From the NCBI RefSeq assembly GCF_002803075.1, contig NZ_NNBK01000005.1, positions 222,478-286,477 of the forward strand: 64,000 bases of DNA, read 5' to 3'. The position numbers and the translations under genes were made by a program. The notes under the pieces were generated by a model. That model searched no databases, had not been told where the DNA came from, and worked only from the letters and a program-made list of their open reading frames with translations. Of the stretch, positions 14,631-23,634 are shown in pieces; within the stretch, counting starts at the first letter, position 1; each line of letters begins with the position of its first letter. The stretch is from Streptomyces sp. CB01373 (GTDB taxonomy: Bacteria > Actinomycetota > Actinomycetes > Streptomycetales > Streptomycetaceae).

Positions 14631-16838
14631 TCAGTCCGCGATCGCCTCTCCCGCGGGCTCCCGGCCTGCGCAGAGGTCGAGAACGTCCGATCCGTACCGG
14701 CGGAGCTTGCGCATCCCCACTCCGGGGATGCGCGCCAGTTCGCGCTCGTCGTCCGGGACGGTTTCGGCGATCGCCATGAGCGTCTTGTCGGTGAAGACGC
14801 AGAACGCGGGCTGCCCGCTGCGCCCCGCCTGGACCGCCCGCCACTCGCGCAGCCGCTCGTACAGGCCCTCGTCCATGTCGGAGGGGCAGCCCTCGCAGCG
14901 CATCAGCTTCATCTCGCCGGCGTCGGTGAGCGTGCGGCCGCAGACCCGGCAGCGGGCGGGGGTGCGCTGTGCGCGCCGCGGGGCGGGCGCCCCCGGCGTC
15001 CCCGCGGCTGTGGTGAAGCCGCGCTCGATGCCCCCGGAGCCGCCGGGCGCGGCGCGGCCCGCGGTGCCGGCCGAGCCGGGGCGCAGCCCGTCGAGGAAGC
15101 GGCTGGGACGGCGGCCCGGGCGGCCACCGGGCGAGCGGGACAGCGACCAGGAGACGTGCAGCCGCTCACGGGCGCGGGTGACACCCACGTAGAGGAGGCG
15201 GCGCTCCTCCTCGACCTGTTCGTCCGTCCGGGCGTAGGTGATCGGGATCATGCCCTCGGCGACGCCGACCAGGAAGACGACGTCCCACTCCAGGCCCTTG
15301 GCCGAGTGCAGGGAGGCGAGGGTGACGCCCTGGACCGTGGGTGCGTGCTGGGCGTTCGCCCGCTCGTCGAGTTCCGCCACGAGGTCGGCGAGTGTCGCGC
15401 CCTGCCGGGCGGCGGCGAAGTCCTGCGCGAGGCTCACCAGGGCGGCCAGCGACTCCCAGCGTTCCCTGACCGCGCCGGAGCCGGCCGACGGCTGCGCGGT
15501 CCAGCCCTCCCCCGACAGCACGGCACGCACCTGTGAGGGCAGGTCCACGACGTCGTCGAGGAGGGAGTCGTTGCCGCCGAAGCGGGCGGCGGCGCGCAGC
15601 GCGACACTCGCCTTGCGCACCTCGGGACGGTCGAAGAAGCGCTCGGCGCCACGCAGCTGATAGGGCACGCCGACGTCGGCGAGGGCCTGCTCGTAGGTCT
15701 CGGACTGGGCGTTCGTCCGGAACAGGACGGCGATCTCGCTCGCCGGGACACCGGAGGCGATGAGGTCGTGGATGCGGTGGGCCGCCCCCTCGGCCTCGGC
15801 GGGCTCGTCGGCGTACTCGGTGTAGGCGGGCTCGGGGCCGGGGGCGCGCTGGGAGACCAGTTCCAGCCGGTGGTCGGCGGCCCGGCCCCGGGCCTGGGCG
15901 AGCAGTCCGTTGGCGAGGCGGACGACCTGAGGGGTGGACCGGTAGTCGCGGACCAGCTTGACGACGGTGGCTCCGGGATGACGGGTACGGAAGTCGAGCA
16001 GGTGGTCGGGGGTCGCCCCGGTGAAGGAGTAGATCGTCTGGCTGGCGTCGCCGACGACGCACAGGCTGTCGCGGTCGCCCAGCCACAGCTCCAGCAGGCG
16101 CTGCTGGAGCGGGGAGACGTCCTGGTACTCGTCCACCACGAAGTGCTGGTACTGGGCGCGGACCTGCTCGGCGACGTCGGCCCGGTCCTGCAGGACGGCG
16201 ACGGTCAGCAGCAGGACGTCCTCGAAGTCGATGACCGAGCGGTCCCGCTTGAGGTCCTCGTACACCGAGTACAGCTGGGCGATCTCGGCCGGGTCGCGGG
16301 GGGCGGTGCGGCCCTCCTTCGCGGCCGTGCCGGCATAGTCGGCCGGGACGGTCTGGGTGACCTTGCACCACTCGATCTCGGCGGTGACGTCCCGCAGCTC
16401 GTTGCGGTCGAGGCGGATGCGGCAGGCGGCGGCCGCGTCGGCGACGAGCTGGATCTTGCGATCGACCAGCCGGGGCATGGCGCCACCGATCGCTTTCGGC
16501 CAGAAGTACTGCAGCTGCCGCAGGGCGGCGGAGTGGAAGGTTCGGGCCTGCACGCCGTGCGCGCCGAGCTGGCGCAGCCGGCCCCGCATCTCCCCCGCGG
16601 CACGGTTGGTGAACGTGACGGCCAGCACGGTGGAGGGGTGGAGGACGCCCGCGCGCACCCCGTAGGCGATGCGGTGGGTGATCGCCCGGGTCTTGCCCGT
16701 GCCGGCGCCCGCCAGGACGCACACCGGCCCGTGCAGAGAGGTGGCCACCTCGCGCTGCTCGGGGTCGAGCCCGTCGAGCACCGCGTCGGCGGAGTCCGGG
16801 ACCCGAGGGAAGAGCGGGGAGTGCGTTGCTGCTGTCAC
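14631..16838 (-). CDS. uvrD2: ATP-dependent DNA helicase UvrD2 (SF1 with HRDC domain)
   Basis: The product has 735 residues from GTG at 16838, which gives the usual VTAATHSPLFP start. An ATG at 16886 would add 16 unlikely residues. Motifs include the Q-motif GLDPEQREVA, Walker A AGAGTGKTR, DEYQDVSPLQ, GDASQTIY and LVRDYRSTPQVV. The C-terminal part has the UvrD2 tetracysteine motif (CRVCG and CEGC) and then an HRDC domain (about 650-720) ending at GVGMRKLRRYG. UvrD2 unwinds 3'-5' in DNA repair and is essential in M. tuberculosis. The gene stop lies just before the whiB7 promoter. Confidence 0.95.
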   Translation of the reverse strand: MTAATHSPLFPRVPDSADAVLDGLDPEQREVATSLHGPVCVLAGAGTGKTRAITHRIAYGVRAGVLHPSTVLAVTFTNRAAGEMRGRLRQLGAHGVQARTFHSAALRQLQYFWPKAIGGAMPRLVDRKIQLVADAAAACRIRLDRNELRDVTAEIEWCKVTQTVPADYAGTAAKEGRTAPRDPAEIAQLYSVYEDLKRDRSVIDFEDVLLLTVAVLQDRADVAEQVRAQYQHFVVDEYQDVSPLQQRLLELWLGDRDSLCVVGDASQTIYSFTGATPDHLLDFRTRHPGATVVKLVRDYRSTPQVVRLANGLLAQARGRAADHRLELVSQRAPGPEPAYTEYADEPAEAEGAAHRIHDLIASGVPASEIAVLFRTNAQSETYEQALADVGVPYQLRGAERFFDRPEVRKASVALRAAARFGGNDSLLDDVVDLPSQVRAVLSGEGWTAQPSAGSGAVRERWESLAALVSLAQDFAAARQGATLADLVAELDERANAQHAPTVQGVTLASLHSAKGLEWDVVFLVGVAEGMIPITYARTDEQVEEERRLLYVGVTRARERLHVSWSLSRSPGGRPGRRPSRFLDGLRPGSAGTAGRAAPGGSGGIERGFTTAAGTPGAPAPRRAQRTPARCRVCGRTLTDAGEMKLMRCEGCPSDMDEGLYERLREWRAVQAGRSGQPAFCVFTDKTLMAIAETVPDDERELARIPGVGMRKLRRYGSDVLDLCAGREPAGEAIAD

Positions 16839-16975
16839 ACAGCCATGCTGCCAGGTCGCTCCGGGACGCATGAGCCGGTTGTCCACAGGCAGCCCCGGCG
16901 GTCGTACTAATGCCGTGCGCCCTCGTGTCGCGCGTCACGATGTCGCGCGTCACGTCCGTACGGATACCCCCGGTG

Positions 16976-17001
16976 GGAATGCCGGAGCGATGGCGTACGT
17001 T
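16976..17001 (+). promoter_or_regulatory. SigR-type promoter of the mycoredoxin gene
   Basis: GGAAT (16976-16980), exactly 18 bases, then GTT (16999-17001). This is the full consensus of promoters read by the thiol-oxidation sigma factor SigR. The predicted start is about 44 bases before the mycoredoxin ATG. Confidence 0.85.
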
Positions 17002-17051
17002 CCTTCCCAGCGACGAATACGTCCCCGAGCCGCCGAAGGAGCACGAGAGAC

Positions 17052-17294
17052 ATGCCGGGCACTGTGACGATGTACAGCACCACGTGGTGCGGCTACTGCC
17101 GTCGGCTGAAGAGCCAGATGGACCGTGAGGGCATCGCGTACACCGAGATCAACATCGAGCACGACCCGGACTCCGCGGCCTTCGTCGAGAAGGCCAATGG
17201 CGGAAACCAGACGGTTCCCACCGTGCTCTTCCCGGACGGCTCGACCCTCACGAACCCGTCGCTGGCCCAGGTCAAGGAGAAGGTCGGCGCCTGA
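17052..17294 (+). CDS. mrx1: Mycoredoxin (glutaredoxin-like, mycothiol-dependent)
   Basis: The product has 80 residues from ATG at 17052 with AAGGAG upstream. The thioredoxin fold has a CGYC active site at residues 13-16, TVPTVLFPDGS with the cis-proline, and the usual NPSLAQVKEKV end. Mycoredoxin-1 reduces mixed disulfides between proteins and mycothiol, the actinobacterial counterpart of glutathione, in the cytoplasm. The SigR-type promoter upstream matches this job. It is divergent from uvrD2, and a strong hairpin follows it. Confidence 0.93.
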   Translation: MPGTVTMYSTTWCGYCRRLKSQMDREGIAYTEINIEHDPDSAAFVEKANGGNQTVPTVLFPDGSTLTNPSLAQVKEKVGA

Positions 17295-17320
17295 TCGCGA
17301 CGCGTCGCACGACGGACGAC

Positions 17321-17363
17321 GCGAGGGCGGCCTCCCCTGGAATTCCGGGGAGGCCGCCCTCGC
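17321..17363. terminator. Bidirectional terminator between mrx1 and nudC
   Basis: A perfect 17-base inverted repeat starting GCGAGGGCGGCC, with a 9-base loop, lies midway between the two convergent genes. Confidence 0.88.
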
Positions 17364-17376
17364 GTTGCCGGGCCCT

Positions 17377-18321
17377 TCAGACGGCGCTCCTCGTCGGCAG
17401 CGGCTTGCCGTACCAGAGTTCGATGAGCCGGGCCGCGATGGAGATGCCGTAGGGCGGCAGGACCTCGCCGGACTCGAAGGCCGCGCGCAGCTCCTCGCGG
17501 GAGAACCAGCGGGCCTCGTGGATCTCGTCGCCGTCCACGTCGATCCCGGTCGAGGTGGCGTGCGCCATGAAGCCCAGCATGAGGCTGGAGGGGAACGGCC
17601 AGGGCTGACTGGCGACGTACTCGACCTCGCCGACGGCGACGCCCACCTCCTCGTGGACCTCGCGGCGCACCGCCTGCTCGATGGACTCCCCCGGCTCGAC
17701 GAATCCGGCGAGCGTGGAGAAGCGGCCCTCGGGCCAGTGCACCTGGCGGCCGAGCAGGATGCGGTCCTCGTCGTCGGTGACCGCCATGATCACGGCGGGG
17801 TCGGTGCGCGGGTAGTGCTCGGCGCCGCAGGCCGGGCAGCGGCGGATGTGTCCGGCCGCGGCGATCACGGTGCGCTCGCCGCAGCGGGAGCAGAAGCGGT
17901 GCAGCCGCTGCCAGTTCTCCAGGGCCACCGCGTGCGCCAGCAGGCCGGAGTCCCGGGGCGACAGGAGCAGGCCGGCCTCGCGCAGGCCGGCCGGGCGGGC
18001 GGACTGGTCCATGCGGCCGGGCAGGGAGTCCTTCTGCAGGGCGAAGTAGCTGACGCCCTCGGCGTCCGTGCCGAGGAAGTAGCGGTGCGCCTCGGTGAGG
18101 GGGGCCTCGAAGGAGGGTGTCGTGACCAGCTCGGTCCGGCCGTCGGGGATCTCGTCGATCAGGGCCTGACCGCCGGAGACCACGAAGCAGCGCGTCGAGG
18201 GGTGGCTCCACGCCGCGGCGAGCCAGGCCTCGTCGAGCCGGTGGTGGGCGGCCCTGTCGATGCCGCTGGGCGCGGTGAGCGAGATGGGTCGGTCTGCGGT
18301 GTGGTCGGTCCAGGTGGTCAC
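17377..18321 (-). CDS. nudC: NAD(+) diphosphatase NudC
   Basis: The product has 314 residues from GTG at 18321. A TTG 12 bases upstream is too close to the GGGGGAG ribosome site. A Cys4 zinc ribbon (CSRCGE, CPACGAEHYP) lies at about 143-170, followed by the Nudix box from GFVEPGES through REVHEEVG. The NudC-specific SQPWPFPSSLM fixes the specificity. The enzyme cleaves NAD(H) to NMN(H) and AMP and can also remove NAD caps from RNA. The mycobacterial NudC is linked to isoniazid and ethionamide adduct breakdown. It converges on mrx1. Confidence 0.95.
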   Translation of the reverse strand: MTTWTDHTADRPISLTAPSGIDRAAHHRLDEAWLAAAWSHPSTRCFVVSGGQALIDEIPDGRTELVTTPSFEAPLTEAHRYFLGTDAEGVSYFALQKDSLPGRMDQSARPAGLREAGLLLSPRDSGLLAHAVALENWQRLHRFCSRCGERTVIAAAGHIRRCPACGAEHYPRTDPAVIMAVTDDEDRILLGRQVHWPEGRFSTLAGFVEPGESIEQAVRREVHEEVGVAVGEVEYVASQPWPFPSSLMLGFMAHATSTGIDVDGDEIHEARWFSREELRAAFESGEVLPPYGISIAARLIELWYGKPLPTRSAV

Positions 18322-18460
18322 GGGTGCTTCCAACTCCCCCGGTGCAACGGTTGTTTCGGCGGCGGTTCAGCGGGACGTGCGGCCGGAGGCGTCCGCGGCC
18401 GGCGGGGCCTGGGAGCGCGCGACGGCCTTACCAGTGTGCGCCCGGGCAGGTGGGCACCCC

Positions 18461-19864
18461 TCAGGGCGCATCGTGCCAGTGCTCCGCGAGGTCTCCCCAC
18501 AGGTAAGCGCTGGTCTCGACGCCCTTGAGCAGGAGGTCGAGCTCGACCTTCTCGTTCGGCGCGTGCCAGCCGTCGGAGGGGACGGAGATGCCCAGGAAGA
18601 GGACGGGCGCGCCGAGCACCTCCTGGAGATCGGCGGCCGGGCCCGAGCCGCCCTCGCGCGTGAAGCGGACGGGGCCGTCGAAGGCACGGCCCATGGCGCG
18701 GACCACGGACTGCAGGGCCGGGTGGTCCAGCGGCGTCAGGCACGGGCGCGTGGCCGAACCGAACACGATCTCGTGCCGTATCCCCGCGGGCACCTGTTCG
18801 GCGGCCCAGGCGCGGACGGCCTTCTCGATGTGTTCGGGGTCCTGGCCCGCGACCAGGCGGAACGACAGCTTGACCATCGCCGTGGAGGGGATGATCGTCT
18901 TGCTGCCGGGGCCCTGGTAGCCGCCGCCGATGCCGTTGACCTCGGCGGTGGGGCGGGCCCAGATGCGCTCCAGGGTGGAGTACCCGGCCTCGCCCCGGGT
19001 GGCGTACGACTTGGCGGTGCGCAGCCACTGCTCCTCGGCGAAGGGCAGCTCGGCGAAGAGCCGGCGCTCCCGGTCGGTGAGTTCCACGATGCCGTCGTAG
19101 AAGCCGGGGACGGCCACGCGCGCGTGCTCGTCGTGCAGGGCGGCGACGAGGCGGGCGGCGGCGGTCGCCGGGTTGGGCACCGCGCCGCCGAAGGAGCCGG
19201 AGTGGATGTCCTGGTCGGGTCCGTACAGCCGGATCTCGCACTCGGCGAGGCCCCGCATCCCGGTGCACACCGTGGGGGTGTCGGCGGACCACATGCCGGT
19301 GTCGGAGACGATCACCGCGTCGGCGGCCAGGCGCTCCGCGTGCTGTTCGACGAGAGCCCGGAAGTGCGGGGAGCCGGACTCCTCCTCGCCCTCGATCAGC
19401 AGCTTCAGATGGACGGCCGGGGCGGTGCGGCCGGTGGCGGCGAGGTGGGCGCGGACGCCGAGTGTGTGGAAGAACACCTGGCCCTTGTCGTCGGCCGCCC
19501 CGCGCGCGTAGAGGCGGCCCTCGCGGACGACGGGCTCGAAGGGCTCGCTGTCCCAGCCGTCCTCACGGGCGGCGGGCTGGACGTCGTGGTGGCCGTAGAC
19601 GAGGACCGTGGGGGCCTCGGGGTCGTCGGAGCGCCACTCGGCGAAGACGGCGGGGGCGCCCGCGGTCGGCCAGACCTCGGTGGTGGTGAAACCGGTCTCC
19701 TGGAGCTTGCCGGCGAGCCAGTCGGCGCTGCGCCGTACATCGGGCGCGTGGTCGGGCTGGGCAGACACGGACGGGATGCGCAGCCATTCGGCGAGGTCGT
19801 CGAGGAAGGCGGTGCGGTGCTGCTCGATGTACGTGCGGACGGCGCTGTCCGGGGTCTGGCTCAT
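18461..19864 (-). CDS. M20 family dipeptidase
   Basis: The product has 467 residues from ATG at 19864 (MSQTPDSAV). M20 metal ligands are visible: VYGHHDVQP, GAADDKGQ with the bridging Asp, the general-base pair in IEGEEESGS, VSDTGMW, and the final His in SDGWHAPNEK. The lid domain lies between about 200 and 340. No signal peptide, so a cytoplasmic enzyme that cleaves short peptides. It lies 10 bases downstream of the adnB gene and may be co-transcribed with adnAB, although a nutritional enzyme in that operon is odd. Confidence 0.92.
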   Translation of the reverse strand: MSQTPDSAVRTYIEQHRTAFLDDLAEWLRIPSVSAQPDHAPDVRRSADWLAGKLQETGFTTTEVWPTAGAPAVFAEWRSDDPEAPTVLVYGHHDVQPAAREDGWDSEPFEPVVREGRLYARGAADDKGQVFFHTLGVRAHLAATGRTAPAVHLKLLIEGEEESGSPHFRALVEQHAERLAADAVIVSDTGMWSADTPTVCTGMRGLAECEIRLYGPDQDIHSGSFGGAVPNPATAAARLVAALHDEHARVAVPGFYDGIVELTDRERRLFAELPFAEEQWLRTAKSYATRGEAGYSTLERIWARPTAEVNGIGGGYQGPGSKTIIPSTAMVKLSFRLVAGQDPEHIEKAVRAWAAEQVPAGIRHEIVFGSATRPCLTPLDHPALQSVVRAMGRAFDGPVRFTREGGSGPAADLQEVLGAPVLFLGISVPSDGWHAPNEKVELDLLLKGVETSAYLWGDLAEHWHDAP

Positions 19865-19874
19865 GGAACCGAGC

Positions 19875-22800
19875 CTATCGGCCCGCGCTGGCTTCCCGTT
19901 CGGGCGGTTCGTCACACTGCGGCCCGGCCTGGGGTTCCTCCGTCAGCAGCCGTTCCAGCTCGGCGCGACCCGGGAGGTCGTCGTGCCGTACCACCTCGCC
20001 GGTGCGCACGTAGACGAACGCGGCGGTGACACGGTCCAGGGGGACGCCGCGCTGTTCGGCCCAGGCCAGCCGGTATACGGCGAGCTGGAGCGGGTCCGCC
20101 GTACGGGAGCGGTGCGTCTTCCAGTCCACGATCTCGTACGTCGTCCGCTCGCCGTCGCTCTCCTTGTAGACGGCGTCGATACGGCCCCGGACGACACGGC
20201 CGGCCAGGGCGAGCTGGAACGGCGCTTCGACGCGGTGGGGCGTGCGGTGGGCGTACGGGGTGCGTTCGAAGGCCTCCTTCAGGGCTTCGAGGTCGCGTTC
20301 GTCGGCGATCTCGGCGTCGTCGCCGGGCAGCTCCCCGGGCTCCAGCATGGGCAGCGTCAGCTCTTCGAAGCGGGTTTCCACCCAGGCGTGGAAGCGGGTG
20401 CCGCGGCGAGCGGCCGGCTGCGGGGGGCGCGGCATGGGGCGCGCGAGCTCCCGCGCGAACCCGTCGGGGTCGGCGGCCAGGTGCAGCAGCTGCGACGCGG
20501 TCAGGGTCGTCGGCAGGGGGACGTCGGTGACGGTCTGCCGGGCACGCCGGAGTTCTCCGGCCAGCGCTTCGAGATCGCGGTCCCAGGAGGCGACCGTGCG
20601 GGCCTCCTCCGGGGTGAGGGCGCGTCCCCGGGATCCGGGTGCACGGTCCGGTTCGGGGTGCGCCGGGTGCTCGCGCGGGGGCGGGGGCGCGGCGTGGTCG
20701 TCGGGCGGGGGCGCCTGGTGCGGGACGGTCGGGCGGTCGCCGCTCCAGGAGTCCCAGTCGTCGGGGTGCCCGTCGAAGGTGTCGTCCTCTGCGAAGAGGG
20801 CGTCGTCCTTGAAGGGGTCGTCCTGTTCGAATGGGTGGCCCTCTCCGAAAGGGTCGCCCCCGCCGAACGGGTCGTCGGCCTCGAAGGCATCGTCCTCGCC
20901 GAAGGGCGGCTCGTCGTCGTACGGAAGCGCTTCGTCCTTCGCGGGCGCGCGGTCCCGCGGTGGCACGGGCCAGTCGGGGGCGTCGTGGGACGCGGGGTCG
21001 TGCGCGGCCTCCGGGTGGCCGTTCGCGCCGGAGGCGAGGTCCTCCAAGTGGGCCAGGACGATCGCCGCGGCCTCGCGGCGGCGGGCCATTGCGGCCTCGT
21101 CCAGCGGCAGGGGCCACACCTGGTCGGCGGTCGCCCGGTGCAGGGCCGGGTTCTCCTCGTCCTCGCCGGGCTCGTCCGCCCACGCCTCGATCTCGCCGTG
21201 GCCGGCGGCGCAGTGGTCGTACAGGGCCTGGAGGAACGCGGACGGGCCGCGGGGCCGCTTCTGGCTCGGGCCCCACCAGTGGCCGGAGCCGAGGAGCAGG
21301 GAGCGGGGGCGGGTGAAGGTGACGTAGCCGAGGCGGAGCTCCTCGGTGTGCTGGTGGTCCTTCATGGCCTCGTGGAAGGCCTTCATGGCGCGCGCGTCCC
21401 AGCCGTCGATGTCGGGGAGGGTGTCGGCGTCGCCGCGCAGGGCGTGCGGCAGCACCTTGCCCTGGCTGGTCCATTTCTCCCGGCCCTGCCCGCTGGGGAA
21501 GGTGCCGGTGACCAGGCCGGGGACGGCCACGACGTCCCACTCCAGGCCCTTGGACCTGTGCGCGGTGAGCACCTTGACGGTGTTCTCGCCACCGGGCAGC
21601 GCGTTGTCGAGACCCTTCTCGTACTGGGCGGCGGTGCGCAGAAACCCGAGGAAGGCCAGCAGGCTTGCCTCGCTCTCGTTCGCGGCGAAGGAGGCGGCGA
21701 TGTCCAGGAAGTTCGCCAGGGTCTCGCGGCGGCGGGCGGCCAGGGCGTGCGGGGAGGCCGACAGTTCCACCTCGAGACCGGTGACGGCCAGGACGCGGTG
21801 CAGGACGTCCATCAGCGGGTCGGACAGGGAACGCCGCAGGTCTCGCAGTTCGGCGGCGAGCCGGGCGAACCGCACGCGCGCGTCCGGGGAGAACGGCAGC
21901 CGGTCGTCGTCCCCGGCACCGCCCAGGGGTGTTTCCAGGAAGGTGTCGAGGGCGTCCGCGAGCGAGATCACCTCGGCCGGGTCGACGCCCTCGACGGCCT
22001 CGGCGAGCCGGCTGTCGGGGTCGTCGCCGGTCTCCACGCGCGCGTGGGCGACGAGCAGTCTCGCGCGGCGGCCCAGGAGCGCGAGGTCGCGCGGGCCGAT
22101 GCGCCAGCGCGGGCCGGTCAGCAGCCGTACCAGCGCGGCGTTGGCACCAGGGTCCTGGAGGACCTCGCAGACGGCGACCAGGTCGGCGACCTCGGGCAGG
22201 TGCAGCAGCCCGGACAGGCCGACCACCTCGACCGGGACGTCACGGGCGACCAGAGCGCCCTGGATCTCGGCGAAGTCGGTCGCCGTACGGCACAGGACGG
22301 CGACCTCACCGGGTGCCGTCCCGGTCCTCACGAGGTGGGCGATCGAGTCGGCGACCCACTCGATCTCCTCGGCGTGGGTGGGCAGCAGCGCACAGCGCAC
22401 CAGGCCGTCACGCTCGGCGCCGGGGGCCGGGCGCAGGGCCTCCACGCCCGCGTGCATGGCGCGCAGGGGTTCGGCGAGGCCGTTGGCGAGGTCGAGGAGG
22501 CGGCCGCCGCTGCGGCGGTTCTCGCTCAGGGCCTGGCGGGTGGCCGGACGGCCGTCGGCGTGCGCGAAGTGCTCGGGGAAGTCGTCGAGGTTGGCGACGG
22601 AGGCGCCGCGCCAGCCGTAGATCGCCTGGCAGGGGTCGCCGACGGCGGTGACGGGGTGACCGGTGCCGTCGCCGAAGAGGCCGGCCAGCAGGATGCGCTG
22701 GGCGACGGAGGTGTCCTGGTACTCGTCGAGCAGGACCACCCGGAACTCCTCGCGCAGCACGCGGCCGGCCTCCGGCAGGCGGGCGAGTCGTGCGGCCAGG

Positions 22801-23534
22801 GCGATCTGGTCGCCGAAGTCGAGGAGGTCGCGCTCGCGTTTGGCGGCCCGGTAGCGGAGTACCAGTTCGGCCAGTTCCCGGCGGGCGGCGGCCGTCTCCG
22901 GGACCTTGCGCAGGTCGGCGTTGCTGAGCTTGACGCCTTCCAGGGTGTGCAACAGGCCGGTGTCCCAGGCGCGCAGGTCCTCCGGGCGTACGAGGTGTTC
23001 GGACAGCTCGGCGTCGAGGGCCAGGAGGTCGCTCACCAGGTCCGGGAAGGAGCGGGCCAGCGCCGGATAGGGGCCGGGGGCCTCGCGCAGCACGCGCGCG
23101 GCGAGCTGGTAGCGGGTGGCGTCGGCGAGCAGGCGGGCGGTGGGTTCCAGCCCGATGCGCAGTCCGTGGTCCTTCAGGAGACGGCCGGCGAAGGCATGGT
23201 AGGTGGAGATCATCGGCTCGCCCGGCGGATTGTCGGGGTCGATGGCCTCGGGGTCGGTGACACCGGCTCTGATCAGGGCCTTGCGGACGCGTTCGGCGAG
23301 TTCACCGGCGGCCTTGTTGGTGAAGGTCAGCCCGAGGACCTGCTCGGGGGCGACCTGTCCGGTGCCGACCAGCCACACCACACGGGCCGCCATCACGGTC
23401 GTCTTGCCGGAGCCGGCGCCGGCCACGATCACCTGCGGGGCGGGCGGCGCGACGATGCAGGCCGTCTGCTCCGGGGTGAACGGAATCCCGAGGAGCTCCT
23501 TGAGCTGCTCGGGATCGGTGATACGGGCGGACAC
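19875..23534 (-). CDS. adnB: AdnB-like helicase-nuclease subunit (UvrD motor and RecB nuclease)
   Basis: The product has 1219 residues from GTG at 23534. A TTG at 23564 is an alternative. It has a UvrD motor with Walker A AGAGSGKTT (Lys44), LLDEYQDTS, GDPCQAIYGWRG and LTAHRSKGLEWDVV. A C-terminal PD-(D/E)xK nuclease contains VDWKTHRS and the QLAVYRLAW helix. AdnAB is the actinobacterial end-resection machine that processes double-strand breaks. In it AdnB is the main motor. Residues about 870-965 are an acidic, proline-rich insertion with DPF-type repeats between the motor and the nuclease. The gene follows adnA after 100 bases on the same strand. Confidence 0.92.
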   Translation of the reverse strand: MSARITDPEQLKELLGIPFTPEQTACIVAPPAPQVIVAGAGSGKTTVMAARVVWLVGTGQVAPEQVLGLTFTNKAAGELAERVRKALIRAGVTDPEAIDPDNPPGEPMISTYHAFAGRLLKDHGLRIGLEPTARLLADATRYQLAARVLREAPGPYPALARSFPDLVSDLLALDAELSEHLVRPEDLRAWDTGLLHTLEGVKLSNADLRKVPETAAARRELAELVLRYRAAKRERDLLDFGDQIALAARLARLPEAGRVLREEFRVVLLDEYQDTSVAQRILLAGLFGDGTGHPVTAVGDPCQAIYGWRGASVANLDDFPEHFAHADGRPATRQALSENRRSGGRLLDLANGLAEPLRAMHAGVEALRPAPGAERDGLVRCALLPTHAEEIEWVADSIAHLVRTGTAPGEVAVLCRTATDFAEIQGALVARDVPVEVVGLSGLLHLPEVADLVAVCEVLQDPGANAALVRLLTGPRWRIGPRDLALLGRRARLLVAHARVETGDDPDSRLAEAVEGVDPAEVISLADALDTFLETPLGGAGDDDRLPFSPDARVRFARLAAELRDLRRSLSDPLMDVLHRVLAVTGLEVELSASPHALAARRRETLANFLDIAASFAANESEASLLAFLGFLRTAAQYEKGLDNALPGGENTVKVLTAHRSKGLEWDVVAVPGLVTGTFPSGQGREKWTSQGKVLPHALRGDADTLPDIDGWDARAMKAFHEAMKDHQHTEELRLGYVTFTRPRSLLLGSGHWWGPSQKRPRGPSAFLQALYDHCAAGHGEIEAWADEPGEDEENPALHRATADQVWPLPLDEAAMARRREAAAIVLAHLEDLASGANGHPEAAHDPASHDAPDWPVPPRDRAPAKDEALPYDDEPPFGEDDAFEADDPFGGGDPFGEGHPFEQDDPFKDDALFAEDDTFDGHPDDWDSWSGDRPTVPHQAPPPDDHAAPPPPREHPAHPEPDRAPGSRGRALTPEEARTVASWDRDLEALAGELRRARQTVTDVPLPTTLTASQLLHLAADPDGFARELARPMPRPPQPAARRGTRFHAWVETRFEELTLPMLEPGELPGDDAEIADERDLEALKEAFERTPYAHRTPHRVEAPFQLALAGRVVRGRIDAVYKESDGERTTYEIVDWKTHRSRTADPLQLAVYRLAWAEQRGVPLDRVTAAFVYVRTGEVVRHDDLPGRAELERLLTEEPQAGPQCDEPPEREASAGR

Positions 23535-23634
23535 CTCACAGAGGCTAGCGGCGGGCACTGACAATCCGTGCCAGATGGCCGCCGGGGTCGAAAGACGCGC
23601 AGGTCAGCGCCAGTGGTGCCGTTCGTCACGCGGT

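Noticed and set aside
19608..23561. A 1317-codon open frame on the + strand opposite adnB
   Set aside because: It is antisense to a gene with complete helicase and nuclease motifs. Its translation is Gly/Val/Arg/Ala-rich without domains, as expected for a GC-rich shadow frame.
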